Shown: positions 9,821 to 20,724, counted from the first letter of the stretch. The stretch: 64,000 nt of DNA from JAJPXI01 sp051867655 (GCA_051867655.1 JBJDYV010000109.1:14648-78647), one strand, 5' to 3'. Program-made: numbers and translations. The notes: generated by a model from the letters alone, not told the origin.

Positions 9821-9855
9821 AAAAGCAGCCGAAACATCGGGTTTCGGCTGCTTTT
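9821..9855. terminator. terminator after the methyltransferase operon
   Basis: Perfect 15-bp inverted repeat (9821-9835 and 9841-9855) with a 5-nt loop, A-run and T-run at its ends. It serves the operon on the plus strand and rlmA on the minus strand. Confidence 0.9.
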
Positions 9856-9861
9856 TATACT

Positions 9862-10674
9862 TTATGCCCGGCGGAATACATGGATGCGGAAGGACGCGGT
9901 CACGTCCAGCCCCTCCAGGGCGGCCAGGCGCTCCGCCCCCTCCTTTGGGGTCTTCCAGTAGTAGGGGGTCATGCGGAACAGGTCGGCCAGAGCGGGCGCG
10001 TCCAGGGCCATGGAGAACTCCACCGGCACGATGTTCTCGTAGACGAACCCCTCATAGGGGGTCTCCTCTTCCGGGTTTTCGTAAGGGGAATCGTAGAGCA
10101 CCTGCTTCAGTTCCCACAGGTGCCTGGCCCCGGGCACCACGTACAGGTACGCGCCCCCGGGGCGCAGGACCCGCCGGAACTCGTCCAGGGCCAGCGGGGA
10201 AAAGCAGTTCAGCAGCAGATCCACCGACCGGTCGGCCACCGGCAGGTGATAGACCGAGGCCACGGCGAATTCGGCGGTTTTATCCCGCCGGGCCGCTTTT
10301 TTCAGGGCCGGGCGGGACAGATCCACCCCTGCCGCCCGCATGTCAGGGTTTTGCTCCCGCAGAGCGGCGCACACGCCGGCCGTGTAATACCCTTCGCCGC
10401 AGCCGGAATCCAGCAGGACAGCGGGCGCGCGTTCCGTGATCAGCCTGCAGAGAACGTCCCGCAGGGGGGCGTAGTGTCCACCGTCCAGAAAACGGGTGCG
10501 GGCGGCGGCCATCTCCCTGTCATCGCCGGGGTCCTTGGCGTGCTTGCGGTTGGCCACCAGCAGGTTGACATAGCCCTCTTTGGCGATGTCGTAGCAGTGC
10601 CTGTTGGGGCAGGTATAGGCCCGTTCGCCCCGTTCCAGGGGAGCGGAGCAGATGGGGCAGCAGAACAAGCTCAC
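9862..10674 (-). CDS. rlmA: RlmA-type 23S rRNA (guanine-N1)-methyltransferase
   Basis: SAM-dependent methyltransferase of 270 aa acting on G745/G748-type positions of 23S rRNA helix 35. The N-terminal zinc ribbon uses cysteines in FCCPICSAPL and YTCPNRHCYD. The Rossmann fold follows with motif I LLDSGCGEGYYTA, AGVDLSRPALKKAA, and NCFSPLALDEFRRVLRPGG. It starts with GTG at 10674, preceded by AAAGGAGG. It is monocistronic, with its own promoter at 10698-10727. Whether it is the RlmAI or RlmAII subtype cannot be settled by eye. Confidence 0.9.
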   Translation of the reverse strand: MSLFCCPICSAPLERGERAYTCPNRHCYDIAKEGYVNLLVANRKHAKDPGDDREMAAARTRFLDGGHYAPLRDVLCRLITERAPAVLLDSGCGEGYYTAGVCAALREQNPDMRAAGVDLSRPALKKAARRDKTAEFAVASVYHLPVADRSVDLLLNCFSPLALDEFRRVLRPGGAYLYVVPGARHLWELKQVLYDSPYENPEEETPYEGFVYENIVPVEFSMALDAPALADLFRMTPYYWKTPKEGAERLAALEGLDVTASFRIHVFRRA

Positions 10675-10697
10675 GGCCAGCGCCTCCTTTTTCCTTC

Positions 10698-10727
10698 ATT
10701 ATATCGATTTGCGGCCTTCTTGTCCAA
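10698..10727 (-). promoter_or_regulatory. rlmA promoter
   Basis: Minus-strand TTGGAC and TATAAT are separated by 18 bp, with the -10 box 24 bp upstream of the GTG start. Confidence 0.65.
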
Positions 10728-10796
10728 TTTTTCTCTATGAATTCTATAAAATGTGTGATATAATACCTTGTTACATGACTGAAAAAGGAGTTTATC

Positions 10797-12395
10797 ATGA
10801 TCACTGTTTCCGACCTGAGCCTGAATTACAGCGGCCAGCCGCTCTTTTCCCATGTGGATCTGCAGTTCGTCAAGGGCAACTGCTACGGCATCATCGGCGC
10901 CAACGGCGCGGGCAAATCCACCTTTCTGAAGATCCTCTCCGGCGAGCTGGAGCCCACCTCCGGCGAGGTGTCCATCCTGCCCAACACCCGCATGTCCATC
11001 CTGAAGCAGGACCAGAACGCCTACAACGCCTACACCGTCATGGATACGGTCATCATGGGCAACCAGCGCCTGTACGATATCGGCAAGGAGAAAGAAGCCC
11101 TCTACGCCAAGGAGGAGATGACCGAGGAGGACGGCCTGCGCGCCTGCGAGCTGGAGGAGGAGTACGCCGAGCTGGGCGGCTGGGAGGCCGAGTCCGACGC
11201 TTCCCGTATCCTTCAAGGTCTGGGCATCCCCGTGTCCATGCACGGCGACGTCATGGAGAACGTGGACGGCCGCCTGAAGGTGAAGGTGCTGCTGGCCCAG
11301 GCCCTGTTCGGCAATCCCGACATCCTGATGATGGACGAGCCCACCAACAACCTGGACATCAACGCCATCAACTGGCTGGAGGACTTCCTGCTGGACTTTG
11401 AGGGCACCGTCATCGTGGTCAGCCACGACCGCCACTTCCTGAACACCATCTGCACCCACATCGTGGACATTGACTACAACAAGATCAAGATGTATGTGGG
11501 CAACTACGACTTCTGGTACGACGCCTCTCAGCTGATGCAGAACCTGATGAAGGCCCAGAACAAGAAGAATTCGGAGAAGATCAAGGAACTGCAGGACTTT
11601 ATCTCCCGCTTCTCCGCCAACAAGTCCAAGTCCAAGCAGGCCACCGCCCGGCGCAAGCTGCTGGAGAAGATCTCCCTGGAGGAGATCCCCGCCTCCTCCC
11701 GCCGCTACCCCTGGGTGAGCTTCAACCCCGACAGGGAGGTGGGCAAGGACATCCTGTTTGTCACCGACGTGTCCAAGACTGTGGACGGCGTGAAGCTGCT
11801 GGACAAGGTGTCCTTCATCGTGGAGCACGGGGACAAGATCGCCTTCGTGGGCGACAATGAGAACGCCCACACCGCCCTGTTCAAGATCCTGACCGGCGAG
11901 TGGGAGCCCGACGAGGGCACCGTGAAGTGGGGCCAGACGGCCACCTTCTCCTATTTTCCCAAGGACAACACCGAGTTCTTCCAGGACTGCGACCTGAACC
12001 TGGTGGAGTGGCTGCGGCAGTATTCCCCCGACCCCATGGAGAGCTATCTGCGGGGCTTTTTGGGCCGGATGCTTTTCTCCGGCGACGAGGTCTACAAGCC
12101 TGTCAAGGTCCTGTCCGGCGGCGAGAAGGTGCGCTGCATGCTCTCCCGCATGATGCTGTCCGGGGCCAATGTGCTGCTGCTGGACCAGCCCACCAACCAC
12201 CTGGATCTGGAGTCCATCGCCGCTGTCAACAACGGCCTGGAGGCCGTCAAGTGCAACGTGCTGGTGTCCTCCCACGACCACCAGCTGGTGCAGACCGTGT
12301 GCAACCGTATCTTTGATTTCACCGAGGACGGCAAGCTCATCGACAAGCGCATGAGCTACGACGAGTATCTGGAGAGCATTGCCGGTCAGGAGTAA
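10797..12395 (+). CDS. ABC-F family ATPase (YbiT/YkpA type) with degenerate second ATP site
   Basis: Soluble twin-ATPase protein of 532 aa that acts on the ribosome rather than in transport. NBD1 has an intact Walker A (GANGAGKST, residues 34-42) and Walker B MMDEPTNNLD (Glu181). The linker contains the family stretch FISRFSANKSKSKQA. NBD2 keeps the signature LSGGEK (439-444), but its Walker A reads GDNENAHTA (352-360) with no GKS/T, and its catalytic Glu is Gln464 in LLDQP. The NBD1 signature is also degenerate (VDGRLKVKV). ATP site I should therefore be active and site II non-hydrolytic. GGAG precedes the ATG, with TATAAT at about 10758. It is first in a + strand run ending at 16876. Confidence 0.93.
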   Translation: MITVSDLSLNYSGQPLFSHVDLQFVKGNCYGIIGANGAGKSTFLKILSGELEPTSGEVSILPNTRMSILKQDQNAYNAYTVMDTVIMGNQRLYDIGKEKEALYAKEEMTEEDGLRACELEEEYAELGGWEAESDASRILQGLGIPVSMHGDVMENVDGRLKVKVLLAQALFGNPDILMMDEPTNNLDINAINWLEDFLLDFEGTVIVVSHDRHFLNTICTHIVDIDYNKIKMYVGNYDFWYDASQLMQNLMKAQNKKNSEKIKELQDFISRFSANKSKSKQATARRKLLEKISLEEIPASSRRYPWVSFNPDREVGKDILFVTDVSKTVDGVKLLDKVSFIVEHGDKIAFVGDNENAHTALFKILTGEWEPDEGTVKWGQTATFSYFPKDNTEFFQDCDLNLVEWLRQYSPDPMESYLRGFLGRMLFSGDEVYKPVKVLSGGEKVRCMLSRMMLSGANVLLLDQPTNHLDLESIAAVNNGLEAVKCNVLVSSHDHQLVQTVCNRIFDFTEDGKLIDKRMSYDEYLESIAGQE

Positions 12396-12398
12396 GGC

Positions 12399-12653
12399 AT
12401 GCTGATCTGGTACCTGATCGCCGTCAACGTTCTGGCCTTCGCCCTGATGGGCATTGACAAGGCCAAGGCCCGCCGGGGCGCCTGGCGCATCCCGGAAAAG
12501 TTCCTGTTCCTGACTGCCGTCATCGGCGGCAGCGTGGGCGCCCTTTTGGGCATGTACACCTTCCGCCACAAGACCAGACACCGCTCCTTTGTGATCGGTA
12601 TGCCGGTCATTCTGCTGCTTCAATTGGCGGCGGCCGTCTGGCTGACGCGCTGA
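12399..12653 (+). CDS. DUF1294 small membrane protein
   Basis: Inner-membrane protein of 84 aa with three hydrophobic segments. It matches the short DUF1294 family: MGIDKAKARRGAWRIPE after the first segment, then GGSVGALLGMYTFRHKTRH. The function of the family is unknown. The start follows the ABC-F stop by 3 bp, so the two are probably co-translated. The residues AK-R-WRIPE and FRHKT-H are the conserved family marks. Confidence 0.88.
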   Translation: MLIWYLIAVNVLAFALMGIDKAKARRGAWRIPEKFLFLTAVIGGSVGALLGMYTFRHKTRHRSFVIGMPVILLLQLAAAVWLTR

Positions 12654-12689
12654 ACCTTTGATCTCACTTTATCGGAAAGAAGGATGCTT

Positions 12690-13512
12690 ATGCTTCGTGT
12701 GCTCCTGCTGCCCCTGCTGGCTGTAGCCGGCGGTGTGGGGGGCTTCTTCCTGCGCCGCTGGGAGCTGTCCACCGCTTTTGAGGCCAGCGGCCTGGCGATC
12801 CCCGGCGCCCCGGCGACGGTGGTCCTGATCGTGTGGAGCGTTGTGTTTGCCCTGGCGTTCGCGCTGCTGTGCCGGGGGGCCAAAAATGAACTGAAGGACT
12901 ACGGCAGCTCCTTTTCCGCCCGCGGAAACTGGTTCTATCTGATAGTCACCGCGCTGGCGGCTGCTTGCCTGCTGGTGGCCGGCTTCTTCGGCCTGACGGA
13001 CGAGTTGGGCGGCTTGGACGCGCCCCATCTGCTGCGCATGCTGCTCTGGGTCATGTGCATCCTGTCCTTCTTCTGCGTGCTGACCGTCATTCTCAACAAT
13101 TTCCGCGGCGGGGGCCGCAAGTACAGCCTGGCCCTGCTGGTGCCCGCCTATACCTGCTGCCTGTGGCTGGTGGCCGCGTATCAGCAGCGCTCCGCCGACC
13201 CGGTGGTTCTGGATTATGTGTACGGGTTGTTTGCCATCATCTGCACGCTGCTGGGGCTCTATTTCACGGCTGGCTTTTCCTTTGAGCGCGCCAAGGTCTG
13301 GCGCTGCGCCTTCTTCTGCCTGCTGAGCGTGTATTTCAGCATCGTCACCCTGGCCGACGGCCACGACCGGAGCACCCGGCTTTTGTTCGTGTTCTCCATT
13401 CTGTATCAGCTCGCCACCGTCACCGTGCTGCTGTACCACGCCTTTGCCCACATCCCCCGGCGCCTGCCGGATGAATCGAACGAATCGAACGAATCGCAGG
13501 AGGTAACCCCCG

Positions 13513-13520
<8 letters not shown>
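12690..13520 (+). CDS. hypothetical polytopic membrane protein
   Basis: I do not recognise a named family. The protein is about 276 aa with roughly seven or eight hydrophobic segments separated by short charged loops (RRWELSTAFEAS, RGAKNELKDYGSS, FRGGGRKYS, DGHDRSTR) and a hydrophilic tail with the repeat ESNESNESQE. It may be a small integral membrane protein of Clostridia. I chose the ATG at 12690 because AAAGAAGG sits 6 nt upstream; the ATG at 12684 is in frame but too close. Its last 8 bp overlap the start of metG (ATGAGTAA), indicating translational coupling. No function can be assigned. Confidence 0.8.
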
Positions 13521-15477
<1,957 letters not shown>

Positions 15478-15478
15478 T

Positions 15479-16255
15479 ATGAGTATTTTCGACACCCACG
15501 CCCACTACTACGACGAGGCTTTTGACCCGGACCGGGACGCGCTGCTGTCCGCCCTGCCCTCCAAGGGGGTGGAGCTGGTGGTGTGTCCGGGGTGCGACCT
15601 GGAATCCTCTCAGGCCTGTATCGACCTGGCCGCAAAATACGATTATCTCTACGCCGCCGCCGGGTTCCACCCGGAGAACCTGGAGGGTGTGGCCCTGGGT
15701 GACGTGGACAAGATCAAGAACCTCTGCGCCGCGCCCAAGGTGGTGGCGGTGGGGGAGATCGGCCTGGACTACTACTGGGTCAAGACCCCGGAAGCCCGCG
15801 CCTTTTCCCGGGACATGTTTGACGCCCAGCTGTCTCTCAGCGAGGAGCTGGACCTGCCTGCCATCGTTCACGACCGGGACGCCCACAAGGACTGTATGGA
15901 CCTGGTGCGCGCCCACCCCCACGCCCGGGGCGTGTTCCACTGCTATGCCGGCAGCCTGGAGGACGCCAAGGTGCTGGTGGACAAGGGCTGGATGCTGTCC
16001 TTCACCGGGAACATTACCTTTCATAACGCCCGCCGGGCGCCGGAGATCCTGGCCTGGCTGCCCCTGGAGCGCCTGATGCTGGAGACTGACGCGCCCTATA
16101 TGGCCCCCGAGCCCTACCGGGGACAGCGGTGCGACTCCTCCCTGATCCCCCTGATGGCGGCCAAGGTGGCCGCCTGTAAGGGAAACATCAGCGCCGAAGA
16201 GGTGCTGGACATCACCTGCGAAAACGGCAAACGATTTTTCCGCATTGGAGTATAA
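15479..16255 (+). CDS. tatD: TatD-family metal-dependent hydrolase/DNase
   Basis: TIM-barrel hydrolase of 258 aa with a two-metal site. Visible ligands and motifs are DTHAHYYDEAFD at the N-terminus (HxH), VAVGEIGLDYYW (Glu), and FTGNITFHNA near the end of the barrel, followed by LERLMLETDAPYMAPEP with its Asp. Family members act as 3'-5' DNases in repair. I use the ATG at 15479, one base after the metG TGA, because it gives the canonical N-terminus MSIFDTHAHYY; an in-frame upstream ATG adds residues not typical of the family. The partner radical SAM gene begins 3 bp downstream. Confidence 0.95.
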   Translation: MSIFDTHAHYYDEAFDPDRDALLSALPSKGVELVVCPGCDLESSQACIDLAAKYDYLYAAAGFHPENLEGVALGDVDKIKNLCAAPKVVAVGEIGLDYYWVKTPEARAFSRDMFDAQLSLSEELDLPAIVHDRDAHKDCMDLVRAHPHARGVFHCYAGSLEDAKVLVDKGWMLSFTGNITFHNARRAPEILAWLPLERLMLETDAPYMAPEPYRGQRCDSSLIPLMAAKVAACKGNISAEEVLDITCENGKRFFRIGV

Positions 16256-16258
16256 GCC

Positions 16259-16876
16259 ATGGAAACCATTTCGTATGAATACGGGGATTCCCTGTATGTG
16301 AACCTGACCAACCGCTGCGACTGTGCCTGCGTGTTCTGCCTGCGGCAGAACGGCCACAAGGGCAGCATCTACGCCGACGACCTGTGGCTGGACCACGAGC
16401 CCTCCCGGCAGGAGGCCCTGGACGACCTGCTGAAGCGGGATCTGGCCGCCTATCCCGAGATCGTGTTCTGCGGCTTCGGCGAGCCTACCTTCCGCATTGA
16501 CGACATCCTGTGGCTGGTAGATGAGATGAAAAAGGCGGTGCCCGAGCTGCCCCCCATCCGCATCAACACCAACGGCCACGCCAACCTGATCCACGGCCGG
16601 GACGTGACGCCGGAGCTGAAGGGCCGCATCGACGTGCTGTCCATCTCCCTGAACGGCTCCACCTGTGAGGAGTACGTCAGGGTCACCCGCCCCCGGGACG
16701 GGGACAGAGCGTGGGAATCCATGCTGGACTTTACCCGGAAGGCCGCCCAGGTGGTCCCCAAGGTGGTCATGACCATCGTGAACAAGGACAAGACCCCCGA
16801 GGAGATCGAGGCCTGCCGCGCCATGTGCGAGGAATTGGGCGCTGCCCTGCGGGTCAGAGAGTATATCCCGGACTGA
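16259..16876 (+). CDS. TatD-linked radical SAM protein
   Basis: Small radical SAM enzyme of 205 aa. The [4Fe-4S] motif CX3CX2C is visible in TNRCDCACVFCLRQNG near residue 20. The GFGEP motif (FCGFGEPTFR) and the strand RINTNGHANL follow. This compact type is regularly encoded directly after tatD, as here with 3 bp between the genes. Its substrate is not known. It ends the + strand run that includes metG, and a terminator follows. Confidence 0.9.
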   Translation: METISYEYGDSLYVNLTNRCDCACVFCLRQNGHKGSIYADDLWLDHEPSRQEALDDLLKRDLAAYPEIVFCGFGEPTFRIDDILWLVDEMKKAVPELPPIRINTNGHANLIHGRDVTPELKGRIDVLSISLNGSTCEEYVRVTRPRDGDRAWESMLDFTRKAAQVVPKVVMTIVNKDKTPEEIEACRAMCEELGAALRVREYIPD

Positions 16877-16888
16877 CCGGAAAACGCA

Positions 16889-16922
16889 AAAAGCCTGCCG
16901 CGCAGCCGCGCGGCAGGCTTTT
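16889..16922. terminator. bidirectional terminator between radical SAM gene and ilvE
   Basis: Perfect 15-bp GC-rich stem (16889-16903 and 16908-16922) with loop AGCC, an A run upstream and a T run downstream, between convergent genes. Confidence 0.92.
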
Positions 16923-16936
16923 CAATTTATTTCGGT

Positions 16937-18004
16937 TTACTCCACCTTCATGGTCCAGCCATAGGGATCGGGCTGCTTGCCCCACTGGATGCCGGTCAGA
17001 GTGTCGTACAGGCGCTGGGTCAGCTCGCCGGTCTTGCCGCCGTTGATGACCACGTGGCGGTCCTCCCAGCCCATCTCGCCGATGGGGGAGATGACGGCGG
17101 CGGTGCCGGAGCCCCAGGCCTCTTCCAGTTTGCCGGCGTCGGCGGCGTCGAACAGCTCCTGAGCGGAGATCAGGCGCTCCTCCACATCGTAGCCCCAGCT
17201 GCGCAGCAGCTCCAGGCAGGAGCGGCGGGTGATGCCGGGCAGCACAGAGCCGGTCAGCTTGGGGGTGACCACCTTGCCGTCGATCTTGAACAGAACGTTC
17301 ATGGAGCCGACTTCCTCGATGTACTTGCGCTCCACGCCGTCCAGCCAGAGCACCTGGGCGTAGCCGTTCTGCTCGGCCCGCTCACCGGCGCGGATGGAGG
17401 CGGCGTAGTTGCCGCCGCACTTGGTGTAGCCGGTGCCGCCCTTGACGGCGCGGACATCCTGGCTCTCCACGTAGATCTTGACGGGGTTCATGCCCTCGGC
17501 ATAGTAAGCGCCCACGGGGCAGCAGATGACGCAGAACAGATAGGTGTGGGAGGCGTGGACGCCCAGACCGGCGTCCGTGGCGAAGACAAAGGGACGGATA
17601 TACAGGGAGGTGTCCGGCTCGGTGGGGACCCAGTCGGCTTCCACCTTCACCAGAGTCTTGACGCCCTCCACAAACAGATCCTCGGGTACCGGGGGGATGC
17701 ACAGACGCTCACAGGAGTCGATCATACGGCGGGCGTTGTCGTAGGGGCGGAACAGCTGCACGCCGCCGTCGGGGGTGCGGTAGGCCTTCATGCCCTCAAA
17801 GACCTCCTGGGCATAGTGGAACACCATGCAGGACGGCTCCAGCTGCAGGGGGGCGTAGGGGACGATGCGGGGATCGTGCCAGCCCTTGCCCGTCTCGTAG
17901 TTGAGCAGGAACATGTGGTCGGTGAAAACCTTGCCGAATTTCAGGGTCTTGGGGTCGGGCTTGGCCTTGAGCTCAGCCGCTTTGGTGATTTGGATGCTTT
18001 CCAT
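16937..18004 (-). CDS. ilvE: branched-chain amino acid aminotransferase
   Basis: PLP fold-type IV transaminase of 355 aa catalysing the last step of Leu, Ile and Val synthesis and the first step of their breakdown. Family marks are QEVFEGMKAYR, the PLP-lysine region GTGYTKCGGNYAAS, EEVGSMNVLF, and SVLPGITRRSCLEL. I take the ATG at 18004 with AGGAGG 8 nt upstream, which matches the normal length; a 15-codon upstream extension has no ribosome site. It is monocistronic with a strong promoter at 18067-18095. Confidence 0.96.
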   Translation of the reverse strand: MESIQITKAAELKAKPDPKTLKFGKVFTDHMFLLNYETGKGWHDPRIVPYAPLQLEPSCMVFHYAQEVFEGMKAYRTPDGGVQLFRPYDNARRMIDSCERLCIPPVPEDLFVEGVKTLVKVEADWVPTEPDTSLYIRPFVFATDAGLGVHASHTYLFCVICCPVGAYYAEGMNPVKIYVESQDVRAVKGGTGYTKCGGNYAASIRAGERAEQNGYAQVLWLDGVERKYIEEVGSMNVLFKIDGKVVTPKLTGSVLPGITRRSCLELLRSWGYDVEERLISAQELFDAADAGKLEEAWGSGTAAVISPIGEMGWEDRHVVINGGKTGELTQRLYDTLTGIQWGKQPDPYGWTMKVE

Positions 18005-18066
18005 GGCAAATGCCTCCTGCGTATAAATTGCATATCGCGCGCTTCGCACGTATAAATTTAGTTGTA

Positions 18067-18095
18067 ATTATAGCAGTGTCACCGCCAATCTGCAA
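18067..18095 (-). promoter_or_regulatory. ilvE promoter
   Basis: Minus-strand TTGCAG, 17-bp spacer, perfect TATAAT. The 62-bp leader contains a GCGCGC/GCGAAGCGCGC dyad but no T-box. Confidence 0.75.
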
Positions 18096-18160
18096 TGGTG
18101 AATCTGCCGTTTTTTGTGTATGTATTTGCGTAAAAAGTATCGATACAGGCCGGGGCTGCC

Positions 18161-18189
18161 TTGCGTTGGGAGGAAAACTATGCTATACT
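18161..18189 (+). promoter_or_regulatory. promoter of the DEAD-box helicase gene
   Basis: TTGCGT at 18161-18166 and TATACT at 18184-18189 are 17 bp apart, and the ATG lies 31 bp downstream. Confidence 0.65.
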
Positions 18190-18220
18190 GAAGTGCAATT
18201 TATACAGAAGGAACGATAAT

Positions 18221-19405
18221 ATGGAGATCAACGGCGAGATCGTCAACGAAACCGTCCTCTATGACCAGCTGGGCCTGTCCGAGCCCATCATGAAGGCGCT
18301 GGCCAAGAAGGGCTATACCCAGGCCACCCCGGTGCAGGGGGGCGCCATCCCGTATTTCATGGACTGGAAGGACGTCATTGCCAAGGCCCCCACGGGCACG
18401 GGCAAGACCTATGCCTTCGGCATCCCCATGGTGGAGCATATTGACCCGGAGTCCACCGATGTGCTGGGCCTGGTGCTGGCCCCCACCCGGGAGCTGGCGC
18501 TCCAGATCCAGGATGAGCTGCGCGACCTGTGCCAGTTCAAGGAGGGCGTGCGTACCGTGTGCCTGTACGGCGGCGCGCCCATCGACAAGCAGATCAACGC
18601 CCTGAAAAAGAAGCCCCAGATCGTGGTGGCCACCCCGGGCCGGCTGATGGACCACATGAAGCGGCACACCGTCCGTCTGGACAAGGTGGAGACCGTGGTG
18701 CTGGACGAGGCCGACCGCATGCTGGACATGGGCTTCGTCCGGGACGTGACCCACATCCTGGACAAAATGCCCCACCGCAAAAACCTGGGCATGTTTTCCG
18801 CCACCATCTCCCGGGAGGTCATGGATATCTCCTGGGTGTACCAGCGCGACCCGGTGGAGATCACCGTCCGGGCCGATGAGCAGAACAAGCCGGACATCAA
18901 GCAGTACCGCATCCAGCTGCCCGGCCGGAACGAGAAGCTGGACGCCATGGAACGCATCCTGATCGCCGAGGGCTATGACCGCTGCATCGTCTTCTGCAAC
19001 ACCAAGAACATGACCGACCGGCTGTCCGGCCTGCTGCAGATGCGGGGCTTCTCCGCCCAGTGCATCCACGGTGACATCCAGCAGCGGGTGCGGGAGAAGA
19101 CCCTGCAGTCTTTCCGGGACGGCAAGCTGAAGATCCTGGTGGCCACCGACGTGGCCGCCCGGGGCCTGGACATTGACGATGTGGACGCGGTGTTCAACTA
19201 CGATGTGCCCGACGAGATCGAGTATTATATCCACCGCATCGGTCGCACCGGGCGGGCCAAGCGCCACGGCGTGGCCTATTCCCTGGTGTCCACCGTCACC
19301 GAAGGGGTGCGGCTGGACGAGATCGCCAAGATCACCGGCGCCGACATCGAAGCCCTGAAGTTCGACGAAGACGGCTGCCTGGTTCCGGTGAACGAGGCGG
19401 ACTGA
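18221..19405 (+). CDS. DEAD-box RNA helicase
   Basis: ATP-dependent RNA helicase of 394 aa containing the two RecA-like domains and little else, so it lacks the long C-terminal RNA-binding tail of CsdA/DbpA. Motifs in order are the Q motif region GYTQATPVQ, Walker A APTGTGKT, PTRELALQI, TPGRL, VLDEADRM (DEAD), SAT in MFSATIS, ATDVAARGLDI, and HRIGRTGR. The start MEINGEIVNE is set by AGAAGGAA before the ATG at 18221 and by the promoter at 18161-18189, which overlaps any longer reading. Probable role is RNA remodelling in ribosome assembly or decay. Confidence 0.95.
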   Translation: MEINGEIVNETVLYDQLGLSEPIMKALAKKGYTQATPVQGGAIPYFMDWKDVIAKAPTGTGKTYAFGIPMVEHIDPESTDVLGLVLAPTRELALQIQDELRDLCQFKEGVRTVCLYGGAPIDKQINALKKKPQIVVATPGRLMDHMKRHTVRLDKVETVVLDEADRMLDMGFVRDVTHILDKMPHRKNLGMFSATISREVMDISWVYQRDPVEITVRADEQNKPDIKQYRIQLPGRNEKLDAMERILIAEGYDRCIVFCNTKNMTDRLSGLLQMRGFSAQCIHGDIQQRVREKTLQSFRDGKLKILVATDVAARGLDIDDVDAVFNYDVPDEIEYYIHRIGRTGRAKRHGVAYSLVSTVTEGVRLDEIAKITGADIEALKFDEDGCLVPVNEAD

Positions 19406-19499
19406 AATTTCATTTATTTTTAAGTTTTCCGTCATAATTTCTGAAGGTTTTTGTGCTATGCTCAAAACAGATTGGAAGTATTGAAGGAGGAACGCTGTT

Positions 19500-19709
19500 A
19501 TGAACGGACCGAAGAAACTGTATCGTCTGGATAAGGGCGCCATGCTGGCCGGCGTGTGCGGAGGTATCGCGGAATATTTCAACATCGACCCCAGCATCGT
19601 GCGCATCATCGCCGCTATCCTGTTTTTTGCCGGCGGCCTGAGCCTCTGGGTCTATGTGATCGCCGCCATCATCCTGCCCAAGAAAAGCGACGTGTACCCC
19701 GGCTATTAA
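19500..19709 (+). CDS. PspC domain membrane protein
   Basis: Protein of 69 aa consisting of a single PspC domain: a basic N-terminus KKLYRLDKGAMLAGVCGGIA, then the conserved EYFNIDPSIVRI and two hydrophobic segments ending in IILPKKS. PspC proteins sense or buffer envelope stress, and short stand-alone forms are common in Firmicutes. AAGGAGG lies 9 nt before the ATG. A GC-rich hairpin follows, then an acetyltransferase gene with its own ribosome site. Confidence 0.92.
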   Translation: MNGPKKLYRLDKGAMLAGVCGGIAEYFNIDPSIVRIIAAILFFAGGLSLWVYVIAAIILPKKSDVYPGY

Positions 19710-19723
19710 GCCGGATTGACCCT

Positions 19724-19748
19724 TGCCCCCGTCCGTTGGACGGGGGCA
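19724..19748 (+). terminator. GC-rich hairpin after the PspC gene
   Basis: Perfect 11-bp stem (19724-19734 and 19738-19748) with a 3-nt loop. No clear U tail follows, so it may attenuate or stabilise rather than fully terminate. Confidence 0.45.
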
Positions 19749-19771
19749 GAATTGTTCCGGGAGGAAAAACC

Positions 19772-20629
19772 ATGATCGAAATGCGCAAATCCAAGCCGGA
19801 GGAAGTGCCGGAGCTGCAGGAGCTGTTCCGGCTCTGCTTCGGGGACGGCCCGGAGTGCTCCGGCCTGTATTTTAATAAATTCTACCGCCCGGAGGAGTTT
19901 CTTGTCCTGCGGGAGGAGGACGAGCTGCGGGCCATGGCCGGTCTGCTGAATCTGACCCTGACCGAGCCGGGCGGCAAGACCGTCAAGGCGGCCTATCTCT
20001 ACGGCATGGGCACCCACCCGGAGCACCAGGGCAAGGGCTTTGCCGGGCAACTGCTGAACTACGCCGACTTTTATCTGCACGGCAAGCGGGACTGCCTGGT
20101 CACCATGCCTGCCGAACCCTCTCTGCACGCCTTTTACCGCAAATTCGGCTTCTGTGAGTGCTTCCCCCTGCTGGAGGGGGAGGTGACGCCCCGGGCGGTG
20201 CGGGAAGGGGAGACCTCCCTGCCCCTGGACGCCGCCGGGTATGACGCGCTGCGGGAGCGGCTGCTGGCGGAATACTACCATGTGTCCTACGGGGGGCTGA
20301 CCGGGCTGCAGGAGAGCCTGTGCACCTTTTCCGGCGGCAGTCTGCTGTCCCTGAACGTGAACGGCGTCCCCGGCTGCGCCGCCGTGGAGCAGTGGGGGGA
20401 TACGGCTGTGTGCAAGGAGCTTTTGATCGCCCCCGAGGCGCTGGAGGGCGCGCTCGCCCTGGTGGCCCAGGCGGTCTACGCCAGGCGCTTTATCCTGCGC
20501 CGCCCCGCCTTTTGGCCCGGTGAGGGCCTGACCAGGCGGGATTTCGGCATGATCAAGTGGTACGACCCCATCGCCGCCAGGCGCTGGCAGGGGGCGGACG
20601 AGCCCTATCTGGGCCTGGCCTTTGACTGA
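19772..20629 (+). CDS. GNAT-family N-acetyltransferase (Eis-like arrangement)
   Basis: Acetyl-CoA-dependent transferase of 285 aa. The GNAT acetyl-CoA loop is visible in YGMGTHPEHQGKGFAGQLL near residues 85-105, after the usual beta strands, with a following HAFYRKFGFCE segment. The ~130 residues after the GNAT core form a second, less conserved half, so the protein may have the double-GNAT layout of Eis-type enzymes. GGGAGG precedes the ATG at 19772. The acceptor is unknown. A long hairpin follows the stop. Confidence 0.88.
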   Translation: MIEMRKSKPEEVPELQELFRLCFGDGPECSGLYFNKFYRPEEFLVLREEDELRAMAGLLNLTLTEPGGKTVKAAYLYGMGTHPEHQGKGFAGQLLNYADFYLHGKRDCLVTMPAEPSLHAFYRKFGFCECFPLLEGEVTPRAVREGETSLPLDAAGYDALRERLLAEYYHVSYGGLTGLQESLCTFSGGSLLSLNVNGVPGCAAVEQWGDTAVCKELLIAPEALEGALALVAQAVYARRFILRRPAFWPGEGLTRRDFGMIKWYDPIAARRWQGADEPYLGLAFD

Positions 20630-20640
20630 AGATAGAGATA

Positions 20641-20694
20641 AAAGGGCACTCCTTTTTCCTTCGCTCGATGCGGAAGGGAAAAGGAGCGCCCTTT
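20641..20694. terminator. terminator after the acetyltransferase gene
   Basis: Sixteen-bp arms (20641-20656 and 20679-20694) with one mismatch and a secondary paired loop, starting in AAA and ending in TTT. It lies between convergent genes. Confidence 0.75.
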
Positions 20695-20724
20695 CTGATT
20701 TCATTGGAGCCGGTGAATGCCGGT

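Noticed and set aside
18005..18066. Possible T-box leader before ilvE
   Set aside because: Only 62 bp lie between the -10 box and the start, and no T-box sequence or terminator stem is present.
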